From Tillandsia leiboldiana (taxonomy: Eukaryota > Streptophyta > Magnoliopsida > Poales > Bromeliaceae): a DNA stretch of 64,000 nucleotides. The DNA is taken from the NCBI GenBank assembly GCA_029204045.2, contig CM055080.1:11081241-11145240 (forward strand). Direction: 5' to 3'. This document shows, in pieces, positions 48,003 through 60,279 of the stretch (position 1 is the first letter of the stretch; every line of letters starts with the position of its first letter). The translations under genes and the position numbers were made by a program. The notes under the pieces are model-generated. The model did no database searches, was not told the origin of the DNA, and saw nothing but the letters and a program-made list of their open reading frames with translations.

Positions 48003-48443
48003 GCCTCTGTATTTTTGAAATCTGAAAAAATATTTGATTTATTATTATTATTTTTTTTTTCAATATATCTTTCATACGCTCCACCGTTATTAAAAATATC
48101 CCTACCGTTTTCCTTTGTTAAGTTAACTAGAGTTAAACTAGAGTTAAATAATAATCGGAGTTGAAAACTATCAGATATACCTATTTTGTTCCTATCTATC
48201 AAAACTATTGAAAATTTTAAGAGTACATAAGAAAAGTTGGTTACAGTAGAAGGGTATATTTGAAATGGCAAAATAGTAATTTCACATAGATAACGGCAGC
48301 TCCAACGGTACACTAACAGAGTTTAACTTCAGGAATATTTTAAAAAAAAGTTGGAACGTAAGAAGGGTAGTTTTAATATTAGCCTTCTAAGAGGGATAAA
48401 TTTAAAAACAGAAAAATTTTTAGGGGTATGTAGGAAATTGCCC

Positions 48444-48444
<1 letters not shown>
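48000..48444 (-). mobile_element. MITE-like family 3, copy c (inverted)
   Basis: Reads on the minus strand from ggggcaatttcctacata to cagaggcaatt, with the same internal order as copies a and b. It is flanked by (AT)n on both sides (47911-47999 and 48449-48499). Confidence 0.72.
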
Positions 48445-48502
<58 letters not shown>

Positions 48503-48735
48503 CGGTTACTATACTTTTATGAGTAAAATTTTTTCGTACTCATAAATTTTTATTCTTTGGATGAAAAAATATGCGGTTAAGATTATAGTAGTCCCTAAGA
48601 TTTATACTATTTCACCAACAACCCAGTAAACGCTAGGGGGTCTATTATCATTCTAACCGCGCATTTGTTCATCTAAAGGTGAAAAAGTTATTAGTACAAA
48701 GAGCTTTATACTTATAAGAGTATAGTAGCCATACG

Positions 48736-48738
<3 letters not shown>
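48503..48738. mobile_element. Palindromic MITE-like family 4, copy 2
   Basis: Starts near actatacttttatgagta and ends near acttataagagtatagta, with inner atgcgg/ccgcgcat arms. It lies between two (AT)n tracts (48449-48499 and 48738-48792). Confidence 0.65.
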
Positions 48739-48799
<61 letters not shown>

Positions 48800-49423
48800 C
48801 TCTCAATTATTGGCCCAATCTGGTCTCGTGCTAATATCTACACAAATTCACAGCAGGCGAAAATCAAACATATCATCTCTAACCTTGATAATATTTTTTA
48901 GATCATTGACGCTAATTATTATTAATTTCGTTATTAAAAAATTAATAATGATTCAATTAAAATGTATAAACATATTGGTCATAAATCTCGATTGTGAATC
49001 AGTTTCAACTAGGCTCACACCACTTCGAACATGACTGAACACAATTCGACCTCTCACAAATTCGAACATGACTCGATCCGACCTGACCTCTTACCACCGG
49101 ACAGAAAAGCATCACTATAAATTATGTTCAACGATACCGATTATCAATTTAAAAGTTCTATTATCGAAAACAAATTAATAATAAACCACACCGTCTACTA
49201 CCAATAGTAGCCTAGCAAAACTATATAGATATCATAGAAATTCATCACATAATAAGAGGAAAATGGTAAGCATTACATGAGTGTTTACTACCTTTTTATT
49301 CAACCTTTTCACTTACTCTGGTTCAACATTACAAGCTAATGTTTCCAGGAGAATTACTGTTAATAAACTGAGAAAACAAAACAAGCAGGTATCTTCCACA
49401 GCATGAATAATATTTAAACATTA
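48800..49423. other. Gene-free interval and 3' region of the following minus-strand gene
   Basis: No independent gene is seen. The part next to 49424 is probably 3' UTR. Confidence 0.4.
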
Positions 49424-51084
49424 TCAGAAACACACACCTGCAGCAGCAGCAGGAGCTGGAGCTGAAGCTGAAGCAGAATAACCGGAGTTCGCCTCCTTAA
49501 CGGAAAGTGGATCCCACACTTTCACCTCTCCGATGCCACAATGGCCACCGCCCTTCGTTATATAGGAAGCTTCCGGAACACTGCTGGTGGTTCTCGCGGC
49601 AGCTCTGGCCTTCAGCCTCAGCCGCTCAGCCCGCGAACCGATCGTCTGCCCTAATATTGATGCGGCGATAGTGAAGGCCATTGCAGTCTTCGGCATTAAA
49701 ACAGACTTACGCAACATAGCAATGAACGGAACGGCGGCGTGCACGGCAACAATCCATTGCGGAGAGAATTTTTCAGTGTGCTCCCTCCACACACCGAGGG
49801 GAACGTTGACCGCCATTCCAAGAAGGCCTACAGCGAGCACTTTTGCAGGTAAGGGCTGGGGACGGAGGTTCTTTATGAAGGCAGTACGGGCAAGGGCGGC
49901 ACGCGCGGCGACAATAGCTGGCGGGCACTTGAGATTCATCCCGGGCGGGGGTTTTAAGGCTTTCACGACAAGGGGCAGGACGCCGCTTACTGCTCTGTAG
50001 GACTTCGCGATCGGGCATTGTCCCGTTTCAAGCCATTCGTTGCTGAGTGCCTCGTGCGATGAGTTGCTGCCTCCTTTCTGAAGAACAAGTTGGAGCAACA
50101 GCAATAAGAAATTTAATACACAATGTCTCTCGGAAAAATAAAAAAGAAGAGAAAATGGTTCCAATCCACATTGCAAGAGAAGACTAAAATGAAGAAATTT
50201 CTCTTGCATATATCACAATTTCACACACTTCGATGCGCGTGCGTTCACAAACACGGAGCCACTAAAATAATGAGCAGGGTAAAATGACAGATATTTTTAG
50301 GGTTTCATTAGTTTTAATAAAACCTGGGAGTAGCAGGAATAATATACCCGCAATTTGCAAGATTAGCAGATGCAGGCATTTTAATTCCGGTTTGGATGCG
50401 GAGAATAGTATTACTCATAAAGGTACAAAAGCAATTACTAAAAGGAAAAATTTGATGGTCAGAGAACTTACTTCCGAAGGCTGATCTCGTTTGGATGATT
50501 TCTTGTTCAGCTTCTTCCGCTTGTCCGAGAAGAAATTAAATCCGAAAGGCCCTCCAAAAGCCGAAAGGCTAATGGTGGCTGCTTTAGCTGCCAACGGGTT
50601 AAATTGGGGAACGGGCTCAGGTTCCACATTCTCCTCACGAAGATATGATTTTCCCGAAAGTGGGACGACTCCATCCTGCCCGTGGAAAAACCTGAATGCT
50701 GTGTCAAAACTCGGACCATCTTCAAAGATCGGGCCCTTCGCACCTCGAGCCTTTGAAAGATAACAGAAATGGTAAGAAACCAAACATCTAAGCTTATGAA
50801 GGCAACTTCTATTCAAAAGTCTACACCCGTAAAATCTGAACTCACATATATAACCCTCGAAAGAGAAGTTCCCTTTAAAATACATGGAAGGATATATATG
50901 TATGAAAATATATATAATGGAACATAAGGGAAAATCTTACGGCGACAGGAAAAGCTGAGGAGAAGGAAAAGTTCGTAGTTTCATTGATGTTCCGAAGGAA
51001 CGGGCACTTCTGAATATCCAGGTGAGTAAACGATTTCTCCGACCCCGACAATTCGCCGAGAAAGCCACCGAAGAAAAACTCCAT
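49424..51084 (-). CDS. Conserved plant membrane protein of unknown function, three exons, 358 aa
   Basis: Exons on the minus strand: 51084-50941 (48 codons), 50750-50472 (93) and 50077-49424 (217 plus stop), all GT-AG and phase 0. The protein begins MEFFFGGFLGELSGSEKSFT, followed by QKCPFLRNINETTNFSF and a segment ending AKGPIFEDGPSFDTAFRFFH. The middle is AAKAATISLSAFGGPFGFNF and a Lys-rich linker. The C-terminal half has NEWLETGQCPIAKSYRAVS and CPPAIVAARAALARTAFIKN, then three hydrophobic segments at about 221-238, 248-263 and 272-287 (TAMAFTIAASILGQTIGSRA). The tail is Ala/Ser/Pro-rich. I recognise the pattern as a land-plant conserved protein but know of no assigned function. A plastid or other organelle membrane location is possible and unproven. 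Confidence 0.87.
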
Positions 51085-52100
51085 TCTGATAGTCCAAAGA
51101 GCGAAGACGAACGAACTAAAATTAGTCCGCAGATAAGAAACTATCAAATCCATGACGCATGGAAATAGTCGAAGCATTAACTATACATTCGATGATCTGC
51201 AACTAACAGTGTTTGCGCGCATAAATTATCGAACAAGGAAATTACGAGAAACTTAACTACGCTGTCGACATAAGGGACAGTGATATTACACAAACAGTAA
51301 CTTTTCTCAGATAAATCAAATCCATACTACAAAAGTAACCCAATTTCTTAAACCTGCTAAAGGACCCAACTTATGATGCATGAGTTACAGGTAAAACAAA
51401 AGCAAACCACCTGAATCATACAATTATTAGAATAGAAACATACATCTCCTGCTAAAGAGATCAAATGCTTTAATCCAAAAAAATCAAAATTATCTCTCCG
51501 ATCGGTGCACGGGGATGGTTCATCTGATCTCCACAAGAACATATACTTCACAAGAATCGGAAATTGGGAACAATTACTGGCCTTTAATTAATTTTGCGAA
51601 AAGTAATTAAATTTCAATGGCAACATCAGCAATAATTGAGAAATGAACTAAAAACCTAAAAAAAACGAAGATCAACAAAATTACGGGTTCCTACAACTTG
51701 GATTTGGGTCAATGAAGTTCCAGGAATTGAATAAACTCATCTAAATCTCGCTAGATCTAAACAACCCCATCCCAAGCCCAGATCTCAGAAGCTGAGAACA
51801 AACCCTAAGCGAATCTCACCTTCTCCGCCATGCCTAAATCGAAGCTCAATCATCAGAACTCTAATCTCGCGGAGATCAACAAAAACCCCAATTCCCCTAC
51901 CATGATTCGCAGCATAGACAAAGGGAAGCATGATTTGACCCAAAAAAAGCGCGATTTGATCGAAATTAGCGAGTTACAAGGCGAAAAAACCACTGGATTA
52001 CCTCCGAAAACGAGAAAATTGGGCTAAAAATCGCTTCTCGGAGCGTGGCGCAGAGGAGAAGGATCGTGTGGACGACACGGGGAACCTCTCTCTCTCTCCT
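51085..52100 (-). promoter_or_regulatory. Probable 5' UTR intron, upstream ATG and promoter of the 358-aa protein gene
   Basis: A likely leader exon carries ATGGCGGAGAAG (51831-51820) immediately before a GTGAGA donor. The acceptor TATCAG (51086-51087) sits one base before the main ATG. If spliced this way, the upstream ATG is out of frame with the main ORF and opens an overlapping uORF. CT-rich DNA at 52086-52140 would be the core promoter side. Confidence 0.45.
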
Positions 52101-52139
52101 CCTCTCGACTCCTCTTTCCCCCTTTTTCTCCTTCGCGGT

Positions 52140-52886
52140 GGTTAAATTGAATTTCTAGTCATCGTACTATTGTGAAATTAGAAATTAGTCCCTGCTCAAA
52201 GTTCCACATTCGGTAATAGAGCATTTGGTAATTTATTTTTTAAAATATAATTCTGATTTTTAGAATTAGTATTTTAATTTTAAGAGTCATAAAATTTACT
52301 TTTTGAAATGTGATAATGATTTTGAACTCGCATTTCAAGTTCAAATTTTAATTTTTGATTCAACTTTTCAATTATATTTAGACATTAATTTAAAATTTTA
52401 GATTTTAAGTTTTAATTTTTGAAAATTTAAATTCAGATTTAAATCCAAATATCAAATTTTAAATAATGGTTCAGATTTTAAAATTTAAAATTTTATTTTA
52501 AAGTCAAATTCAATTTTTTTTTAAAAAAAAATAGCAAAAAAATTATTATTTGTAGATAATATTTTTTTAACTAAATAGCTTTTAAAAATTATTTTTTAAA
52601 AAATCATTTTTCTACTAGATTCAGCCAAATACTTTAAGGTTTTAAACCAAAATGACTTTTTTCTTTTATTTTTATATCCCTTGGAGTTGATAAATTATTT
52701 AATGATTTTAAAGTTTAAGATATTGTAAAATTATTTAACAAGTTTCTTCAAATTTTACAACTAAAGAAGATTTAGATTTTGCAGGAAAAAAATTATCTCA
52801 AATAACTTAAAATTTTAACATCTGCTGTAAAGAAAAAAAAAATTAATTTAAAAAAAAAAAAAAAATTTAAAAAATTAAGGGTAATT

Positions 52887-52917
<31 letters not shown>

Positions 52918-53248
52918 TCAGATATTTTTAGCAGTTAAATTATAAAGTGCAATACATCATACATGACATAAAAAGTGATTAAGTTGAAAAAAAAAAGAAA
53001 GAAAAAAGAAAGGACTAAGGCATAATACAGGGGTAATGTAGGGAGTATCCATTCATTTTACCCCTCGTTGAGAGGAAACAGGTAAGGATGGGTCAACTAC
53101 CCGAATACCTGGCAATTCATGTCCGCACCCGGGTATCGATAAAATAAATGGATATCCATTTAATTATAAATATTTATTAATTTTCACATATATTTTTTAA
53201 TTAAAAATATATATTACTTTTGATGTACTACTAACCACAAAATGCTAA
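52140..53248. other. Gene-free AT-rich interval
   Basis: Low-complexity aaattt-type DNA with poly-A runs (about 52890-52917). No gene is recognised. Confidence 0.5.
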
Positions 53249-53253
53249 TTTAC
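53249..53253. repeat. Target-site duplication, left (TTTAC)
   Basis: tttac directly before TGTCACGCC, matching 63882-63886 directly after TTCTACA. Confidence 0.9.
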
Positions 53254-53691
53254 TGTCACGCCCCGGGGGTCGAACTGCGACCCGGGCTCGCCAACAGATC
53301 CGCCGTCTGTACGGAAACTGCCGTACAGACGAAGCGTCTAACCTGCAGAAGAGATCTGAAGCTAACAAGTATCAGAGCTGAAAGGAAGCTGAAACACTAA
53401 TCGGTGAAAAGTCCAAGTACACAAGTCCACTAGCACCCACAACATAAGTACAAAAGTGGAAACTGAAAAGTACAAGAGACACTACACCGACACCACCGAC
53501 TCGGGTAGGAGCTAGCCAGCCACGCGCATACCTCGGTCGGAAAGCTCCGAATGAGCCAAACCTGGAACGGTCGCCTCAGGAACACCTGTCATCACAGCGG
53601 GTGTGAGATCTACTGCAACAGTCAGATCTCAGTGGGTACCAAAGCTAAACCCACGGCACACCCACTCAGTCTGCTGGAGACAAAAACACAA

Positions 53692-53695
<4 letters not shown>

Positions 53696-53727
<32 letters not shown>
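53696..53727. repeat. (GATA)n microsatellite in the LTR
   Basis: About eight GATA units. An identical run occurs in the other LTR at about 60729-60760. Confidence 0.92.
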
Positions 53728-53954
53728 CTGGAAATGAATCTATCGCTACATGTCTCAATGCAATGCTGGAAGTAAGTTCTCAGTCTCTCTCACGGGAGGC
53801 CTGGAAACTACGAACGTCTGCGCCCCCCCTACAGCCCTTATCAAACAAGAACATGCTGTAGGCTTAGGCGCCCATAGTTTCCGCCCCCGCACTGGGACTG
53901 CTAGGACTCTACAAGACACTAGAAGGCCACCTCAATCCCTTCTAGTAACCACCT

Positions 53955-54415
53955 GGTAACTCGGCCAGGGCATAACTATCTATCTGGTAACTCAGCCAGT
54001 GATATCTACACATCTGGTAACTCAGCCAGTGATCTATACCCATCTGGTAACTCCGCCAGTGGTATCTGCTCATCTGGTAACTCAGCCAGTGATCTATACC
54101 CATCTGGTAACTCCGCCAGGGGTATCTGCTCATCTGGTAACTCAGCCAGTGATCTATACCCATCTGGTAACTCCGCCAGTGGTATCTGCTCATCTGGTAA
54201 CTCAGCCAGTGATTTATACCCCTCTGGTAACTCTGCCAGTGGTATCTACTCATCTGGTAACTCAGCCAGTGATCTATACCCCTCTGGTAACTCTGCCAGT
54301 GGTATCTACTCATCTGGTAACTCAGCCAGTGATCTATACCCCCCTGGTAACTCTGCCAGTGGTATCTACTCATCTGGTAACTCAGCCAGTGATCTATACC
54401 CATCTGGTAACTCTA
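53955..54415. repeat. 30/60-bp minisatellite, CTGGTAACTC(A/C/T)GCCAG motif, LTR 1
   Basis: About 15 monomers of 30 bp each contain ctggtaactc and gccag, organised as 60-bp dimers (alternating gatctatac and ggtatctgct linkers). Both strands stay open through it, giving repeats such as HLVTQPVIYT on + and YQMSRYHW on -. The same array is at 60988-61448. Four similar monomers occur in the internal region at 58590-58695. Confidence 0.93.
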
Positions 54416-54879
54416 ACGAAGCGACTAACACTCGTGTCCAAGTCGGAAACGACAACCCTCGACTTGCACGGCTGTTCCGCAAATACCTGATAGTAAGGAT
54501 ACGATACCTTTGCATTCGGAAGCATAACAGGGCATTCCGTAGTTCATTGGGAGAAACCAACCCACCTGCGATCAATCCGCGAAAACCGTGCGCCAAACGG
54601 AGGTCCCGAAGCGATCCCGCAGCTCCACGCGGCAAAACACGCGCCACCGGCCACGTGAGAAGCTAACACTGTGCCACAACTGCGAGATAAGAAGAGGGAC
54701 CGGGATCAGAAAAAAAACATGCGGCTAAAACCGCGCTCACAAAGGGCAAAAGAAACCCAAACCGGCGACGAGAAACGCCGCGCGTTGCGCGGAAAACCCA
54801 TCGCGCACACACGCCGCGGCGCGTCGCCAAGTCGCAGCCTGCGCGGCCAATGCGGCGCAGCTGCACGGCCCCCAAAACC

Positions 54880-56130
54880 CAGCCGCGCGGCGCTGGCCCA
54901 GCCGACTGCGCGGCGCCCAGCAAGCCCGCGCGGCACAAGGCCGCCCGCGCGGGGCCCCTGCAGGGCCGCGCGCCCACGGCGCAGCATGCAGGCCCGCGCG
55001 GCACAAGGCCGCCCGCGCGGGGCCCCTGCAGTGCAGCGCGCCCACGGGCGCGGCCTGCATGCCCGCGCGGCACAAGGCCGCCCGCGCGGGGCCCCTGCAG
55101 CGCCGCGCGCCCAAGGGCGCGGCCTGCAGGCCCGCGCGGCGCAGGGCCGCCGGCGCGGGGCCCCTGCAGGGCCGCGCGCCCACGGGCGCGGCCTGCAGGC
55201 CCGCGCGGCACAAGGCCGCCCGCGCGGGGCCCCTGTAGTGCCGCGCGCCCACGGGCGCGGCCTGCATGCCCGCGCGGCGCAGGGCCGCCCGCGCGGGGCC
55301 CCTGCAGGGCCGCGCGCCTACGGGCGCGGCCTGCAGGCCCGCGCGGCACAAGGCCGCCCGCGCGGGGCCCCTGCAGCGCCGCGCGCCCAAGGGCGCGGCC
55401 TGCAGGCCCGCGCGGCGCAGGGCCGCCCGCGCGGGCCCCCCGCAGGGCCGCGCGCCCACGGCGCGGCCCGCGGGCCCGCGCGGCACAGGGCCGCCCGCGC
55501 GGGGCCCCCTGCAGGGCCGCGCGCCCACGGGCGCGGCCCGCAGGCCCGCGCGGGGCCCCCTGCAGGGCCGCGCGCCCACGGGCGCGGCCCGCAGGCCCGC
55601 GCGGCGCAGGGCCGCCCGCGCGGGGCCCCCGCAGGGCCGCGCGCCCACGGGCGCGGCCCGCAGGCCCGCGCGGCACAGGGCCGCCCGCGCGCGGCACCTG
55701 GCCGCCCGCGCGGGGCCCCTGCAGTGCCGCGCGCCCAAGCGCGCGGCCTGCAGGCCCGCGCGCGGCACCTGGCCGCCCGCGCGGGGCCCCTGCAGTGCCG
55801 CGCGCCCAAGCGCGCGGCCTGCAGGCCCGCGCGCGGCACCTGGCCGCCCGCGCGGGGCCCCTGCAGTGCCGCGCGCCCAAGCGCGCGGCCTGCAGGCCCG
55901 CGCGGCACCTGGCCGCCCGCGCGGGGCCCCTGCAGTGCCGCGCGCCCAAGCGCGCGGCCTGCAGGCCCGCGCGGCACCTGGCCGCCCGCGCGGGGCCCCT
56001 GCAGTGCCGCGCGCCCAAGCGCGCGGCCTGCAGGCCCGCGCGGCACCGCGCGGCCAGCAAGGCCGCGCGGCACAGGGGCGGCCCGCGCGGCACCCCGCAG
56101 TGCCGCGCGCCCCGCGCGCGGCCTGCAGGG
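54880..56130. repeat. GC-rich about 69-bp minisatellite, LTR 1
   Basis: Unit built from gcccgcgcggcacaaggccg followed by a cgcggggcccctgcag block and a gccgcgcgcccacgggcgcg block, repeated with small changes at 54924, 54992, 55061 and onward, about 18 units. Because 69 is a multiple of three and the array has almost no A or T, most frames on both strands remain open (reading frames up to 639 codons). CG-dense, so expected to be heavily methylated. Confidence 0.93.
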
Positions 56131-57105
56131 CCGCGCGGCAGCGTGCCGTGCCCCTGTGGCAGCCAGGCGCCCTGCTGCCCCATGCGGCAGCAGGGCGCAA
56201 GCTGCGCACGCAGCCTGCTCGCGCCCATGTAGCGGCAGCCACCCCAGCCCCGCGCCGCGCAATCCGCGCGGCGCGGCACGCGCAGCCTCACCGCCCCGGA
56301 CAACAAGTCCGTCAGGCCACAGCAACAGGGAAAGAAAAAGAGAAGAGGGATCAAACCCAAAATCCCCAAGCTTGCAAAAAAAAACAAAAACTAAATTAAA
56401 AGCACCAACCTCGGCGAGGCCCGCCGCGCCCTCGCTCGAGTCCACGTCCACGCTCGGGGAAGAAAAAGCACAAGAAGGCTCTCCATTTCCTTCTTCTTCT
56501 CCTTCCTTCATCTCTTTTCCCTTTTCCTTTCTTTCTCTCTCTCTTTTTTTTTTCCTTTCCTGCAGAGGTGGAGGAGTGGGGTTTTTATAAAGAAAACTTT
56601 ATATAAATTAATTAACTTAATTAATTTACTTCCAAAAACCCAACTCCAACACACTTTTTGCCCTCGGGCCCTCCGCCGCCGCCCGGAACCTCCCGAGCTC
56701 CGCTGTAAATCCAAAATACACGCGCTCACAGCTTTTTCTCTTCAAAAAGCTCAACCGTTGAGTCGGGGTGCTCAAATCAAATACCGGCTCCAAAAATGCC
56801 AGTTCCGACTCACTTTTTGCCTCCGGGTCCTCCGCGTCAGTCCGGAACCTCCCGAACCTCGCTGTAAATCAAAAGTACACCTGCTCCAAGTGTTTCCCAA
56901 ATTTTTCAGCAACCCATAGCGGTGTCGGAGCTTCCCGTACCAGTCACCCAACGCGTACAAAGCCCGAAACAAGCAGAGGCCTCCGCGGGGATCCAAATCA
57001 ACCCGAACTCCTCTGAAAACACAAGTGGGACACATCCAAGGCAAAATCCTCCGCACCACACCATCCTGCAAGGTCGGTGCGTCATCCAAATCCCGGTGTT
57101 CTACA

Positions 57106-57118
57106 CTCTCCCCCCCTT
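57106..57118 (-). other. Polypurine tract of the LTR element
   Basis: On the minus strand AAGGGGGGGAGAG directly precedes the LTR start TGTAGAAC. This sets the orientation of the element. Confidence 0.88.
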
Positions 57119-58589
57119 AAAAGGGTTTCGTCCTCGAAATCCAACCAAATCCAAACATAGGAGGGTAAAACAAAACGAAAGGGAAAGAAGATCCTCCGAT
57201 TGCCCAAGGCTCTCAAGTGGTCACTCACATTCCTCATGCTGACAACACTGAACCTTCCCAAAAGGTATGATTCGACTGTAAAATTCTTTGGTTTCACCAA
57301 CAAGAAACGCATCGGTCGATGAGGATAACGCAGTCCTCGTCCATCACCAAGGAAGGGAAAGCAAAACAAAACTTGCGGGGTTCAAAAGACCTCAACCAGC
57401 CTGGTCACAGCTCGAGGATCTACATCTCGCTTAACTCGTTTCCATAAAAACTCTCAGGCCGATAGTCTCCCTCGATTCGAGATCTCAAAAACCGAAGTTC
57501 AAGCCTCCCTAAGGCAAAACTCCTCAGATGCCTCATAGCCACCAAAGCTCCAGTTCCACAAAACATGGATCACCTCCCTTGACAGGGGAAAAACTTCAAC
57601 CTCAAGAACCTTCTCTCAATTCTGGCACTCAATCCCAGGGTTACACAGCTCGCCTAAACAGGGCGTACAGAACAAAAAGTCCTCGCCGGGATAAAGCAAT
57701 CTTACATCCTTGCAAAAAACTATCCACCGGCGTTACCTCGACCCGACTTCCTGAGTGTCCAAGCACTTAAGGTTTTAGGATTCAAGAAAAAAAATTCCAT
57801 GACCTCACTATCACGGCAATCCGGATCAACGCTGGTATCTTCCTCAGCTTTGCCTCTCGCACGTTACACTGGCCTTGCATAGCCAAGAACTTCTGATCTC
57901 TGACTTTAACATGGGTCCAGGCCCCACCCAAACGGTATCTCACCTCGTTGGGTCCACCGCCACTCCCGCGGCTAAAACACAAGGCCCAAACACAGAATCC
58001 TCGATGTCGAAGTGCAACTCTCAAAGTTTGGCAACCAACTTTTCCCTCCATAGAAGTTGTAGCACCATCCTCAAGAGTCCCTCAAGCTCCAAGTCGCTTC
58101 GGAGGTAGGCGGAAACCCACGACGGTAACACCACCAACCCGTCCTGTGAAACAGGGAAAAACACAGCTCTCAAATCAGTAAGGCATTAGTCAAACACTTG
58201 ACCACGCAAACCGCTCAAACTGCCCTACTGGTTCCGGATCAGTATCCAGGCACAGCCCTTGGCTGTAAGGTTCCATAAAGATATCAATCACTCGAAGGCA
58301 TCAGCCCAAGCACAAGGTGAGACTAATCAAGTTCGAACCTTACAAGAACTCACACGGTTGTGTACCCACCACGTGACATCACCACGGTGTAACAACCGCC
58401 TGGATCCTCACTGTCGTATCCCCACGACGAGGTACTAGGTCTCAGAGACCCCTCGATCCGACAATCTCGCAGCTGCGCTCACAGCTCTCTCCGTCTCACG
58501 GTTGATACTCCACGAGGTGCTGTCGAAGTTGGCGCGGTTACCAAACCACGTCAAACACTGTATCGATCTCAGTCCCAATCAAGTAACTA

Positions 58590-58695
58590 CCTGGTAACTC
58601 GGCCAGGGGCATCAACCACCTGGTAACTCGGCCAGGGGCAAGTAACCTCCTGGTAACTCAGCCAGGGGCAGGTAACCTCCTGGTAACTCAGCCAG
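58590..58695. repeat. Four 30-bp CTGGTAACTC monomers in the internal region
   Basis: ctggtaactcggccagggg-type monomers repeated four times at roughly 30-bp spacing, the same motif as the LTR minisatellite but with a gggg/aacc linker. Confidence 0.9.
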
Positions 58696-60266
58696 GGCAT
58701 CAAATATCTCACCGCATGCTATAAAAATACACTCCTCCTGACCAGGTCTACGGAGGGTCAAAGTCTTCTCTTTCGACAATCCATAATAGCATAAATTGGG
58801 ACGACCGATTCCTATCCAACCTCGTATCAACACCCCAGCACTGATGTAGGACTAACATCTCGATGATCAATCCAAGGTCATCGTCGAACTGGCAGGACAG
58901 GCAGCACTCATACACGTGCTTCACGTGATCTGAAAATCGATCCAAACGTGCAAAACCATCAGTCCTGACACTGGCCCAACGAAGGTACCCCCGCTTTACC
59001 GAAACGCACACACGGCGTTGGAATTAAGCAAGCTCTAACTCCGACGACCACACCAGGTGAGACTCGACCCACAACCCTGGCGATGAAAGCGGCCCATGCA
59101 AAAGGGGATCTCACATCCCGGCACTGCTGCTGAAGCGAGCACTGTCGAGGACCTCCTGGTCTCTGCCTCCTCAGAGACCCCCGATCCAGAGGGTGGAATC
59201 ACGGCAACCTCGAATCCCGCGACTATCGCAAAATCGGCGATGCCGGAGCTCTCACTCCGAAGCTGATCCCCCGCTCACCGTCTCCCTCGGACAGGGTCAC
59301 TGATCCACAGTCAATCCATCGAGCATGCACGCTCACTGCATCCAAGGTCGGCAATCGCCGAAAATGCACAAAGAGATAGTCATCTTGAGGCGGTTCCCAC
59401 TCGAACACAACCAACCTCTAAGCCTCATCCTGGCGACCAGGGATACACCGCTCAACCGCCACGGAAACTCACCCCAGAACATCAACTGCGCTCCCGATGG
59501 TCCAACAAGACGAATCCGACGCCACCAGCTCTCTTGGCGTCCCAAAGAAAAGTACACAACCAAGCGCCCTGATGCTTATCCTGGATGAACAAATCCTCGA
59601 ACAAATCTTCCATAACAGCGTTCCAGTTCTCGGCCTCTCACGGCTCCAACTCGGTCCCGAAATCTCCAAGGGATAGAACCGGATGCGGTACACAACCTAT
59701 CAGTAACCTCTCGCTGCTTCCGCACTACCAATGGTGCGATCAAGAACAGAAATCGACAAAGTCGCGGCCGGAGGTACTACTGACGATACTCCGGGAGATG
59801 CTCTCGGTCCAAGCATGTGCATCACTCGCTCCATGCTCTCTCTTCCTGGCGCCGTAGCGCCTCAAATACCAGAATTGCTTGGGCCTGGATCTCTCAAGCC
59901 TCTAACGGCTCTATCCATTTAGCTTTCCGCTACGAGCCCCTCATTCCAGGCCAAAAACGCCCTCGCCGTCGCACGGCGTCTCTGAAGCATTCAAAAACCA
60001 CTGCAACAGAAAAAACATTAGGACCAAGACTCTCTCGTCCCAAACAAACGAAAGTCTAAACATGTTAACCTTTCTAAAGCATTATGTTGTCTGCAGCCAA
60101 CACAATCACCTTTAGAGAAATAACATGCGAGGTCACTCACCCCAATCCTCAGGGGGAGGTACACCCTCAGACAAGACTCTCGCTAAGGTCACAACTCACA
60201 CGACAGTCTTCCCACTGTCCAGCCAAAAGCCTAGGGTCTCTAAGTCCCCAACGACCTATATTCCTA

Positions 60267-60279
60267 GGCTCTGATACCA
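60267..60279 (-). other. Primer-binding site, tRNA-iMet type
   Basis: On the minus strand TGGTATCAGAGCC begins seven bases after the 5' LTR end (GGGGCGTGACA, then GATTAGG). This matches the 3' end complement of plant initiator methionine tRNA. Confidence 0.88.

Larger units (their letters stand above)
53254..57105 (-). repeat. 3' LTR (3852 bp)
   Basis: Matches 60287-63881 base for base over long stretches. It is 257 bp longer because the GC-rich array has more units. On the minus strand it holds a TATA-like TTTATATAAAG (complement of 56597-56607), a GA-rich leader, a CCGAGG|TTGGTG splice-like site near 56411, the GC-rich array, the CTGGTAACTC array, and the end GGGGCGTGACA. Confidence 0.93.

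Noticed and set aside
49587..50000. 137-codon + frame inside the three-exon gene
   Set aside because: Antisense of exon 3. The minus-strand protein has family-like motifs and consistent splice sites.
53942..54490. 153- and 163-codon repeat proteins (HLVTQPVIYT and YQMSRYHW repeats)
   Set aside because: They are translations of the 30/60-bp minisatellite, open on both strands, inside an LTR.
54671..56590. 639-codon + frame and overlapping 574-, 501-, 460-, 397- and 377-codon frames on both strands
   Set aside because: All follow the 69-bp GC-rich minisatellite. Frames are open simultaneously on both strands, composition is almost only Ala/Arg/Gly/Pro, and the same pattern recurs in the second LTR.
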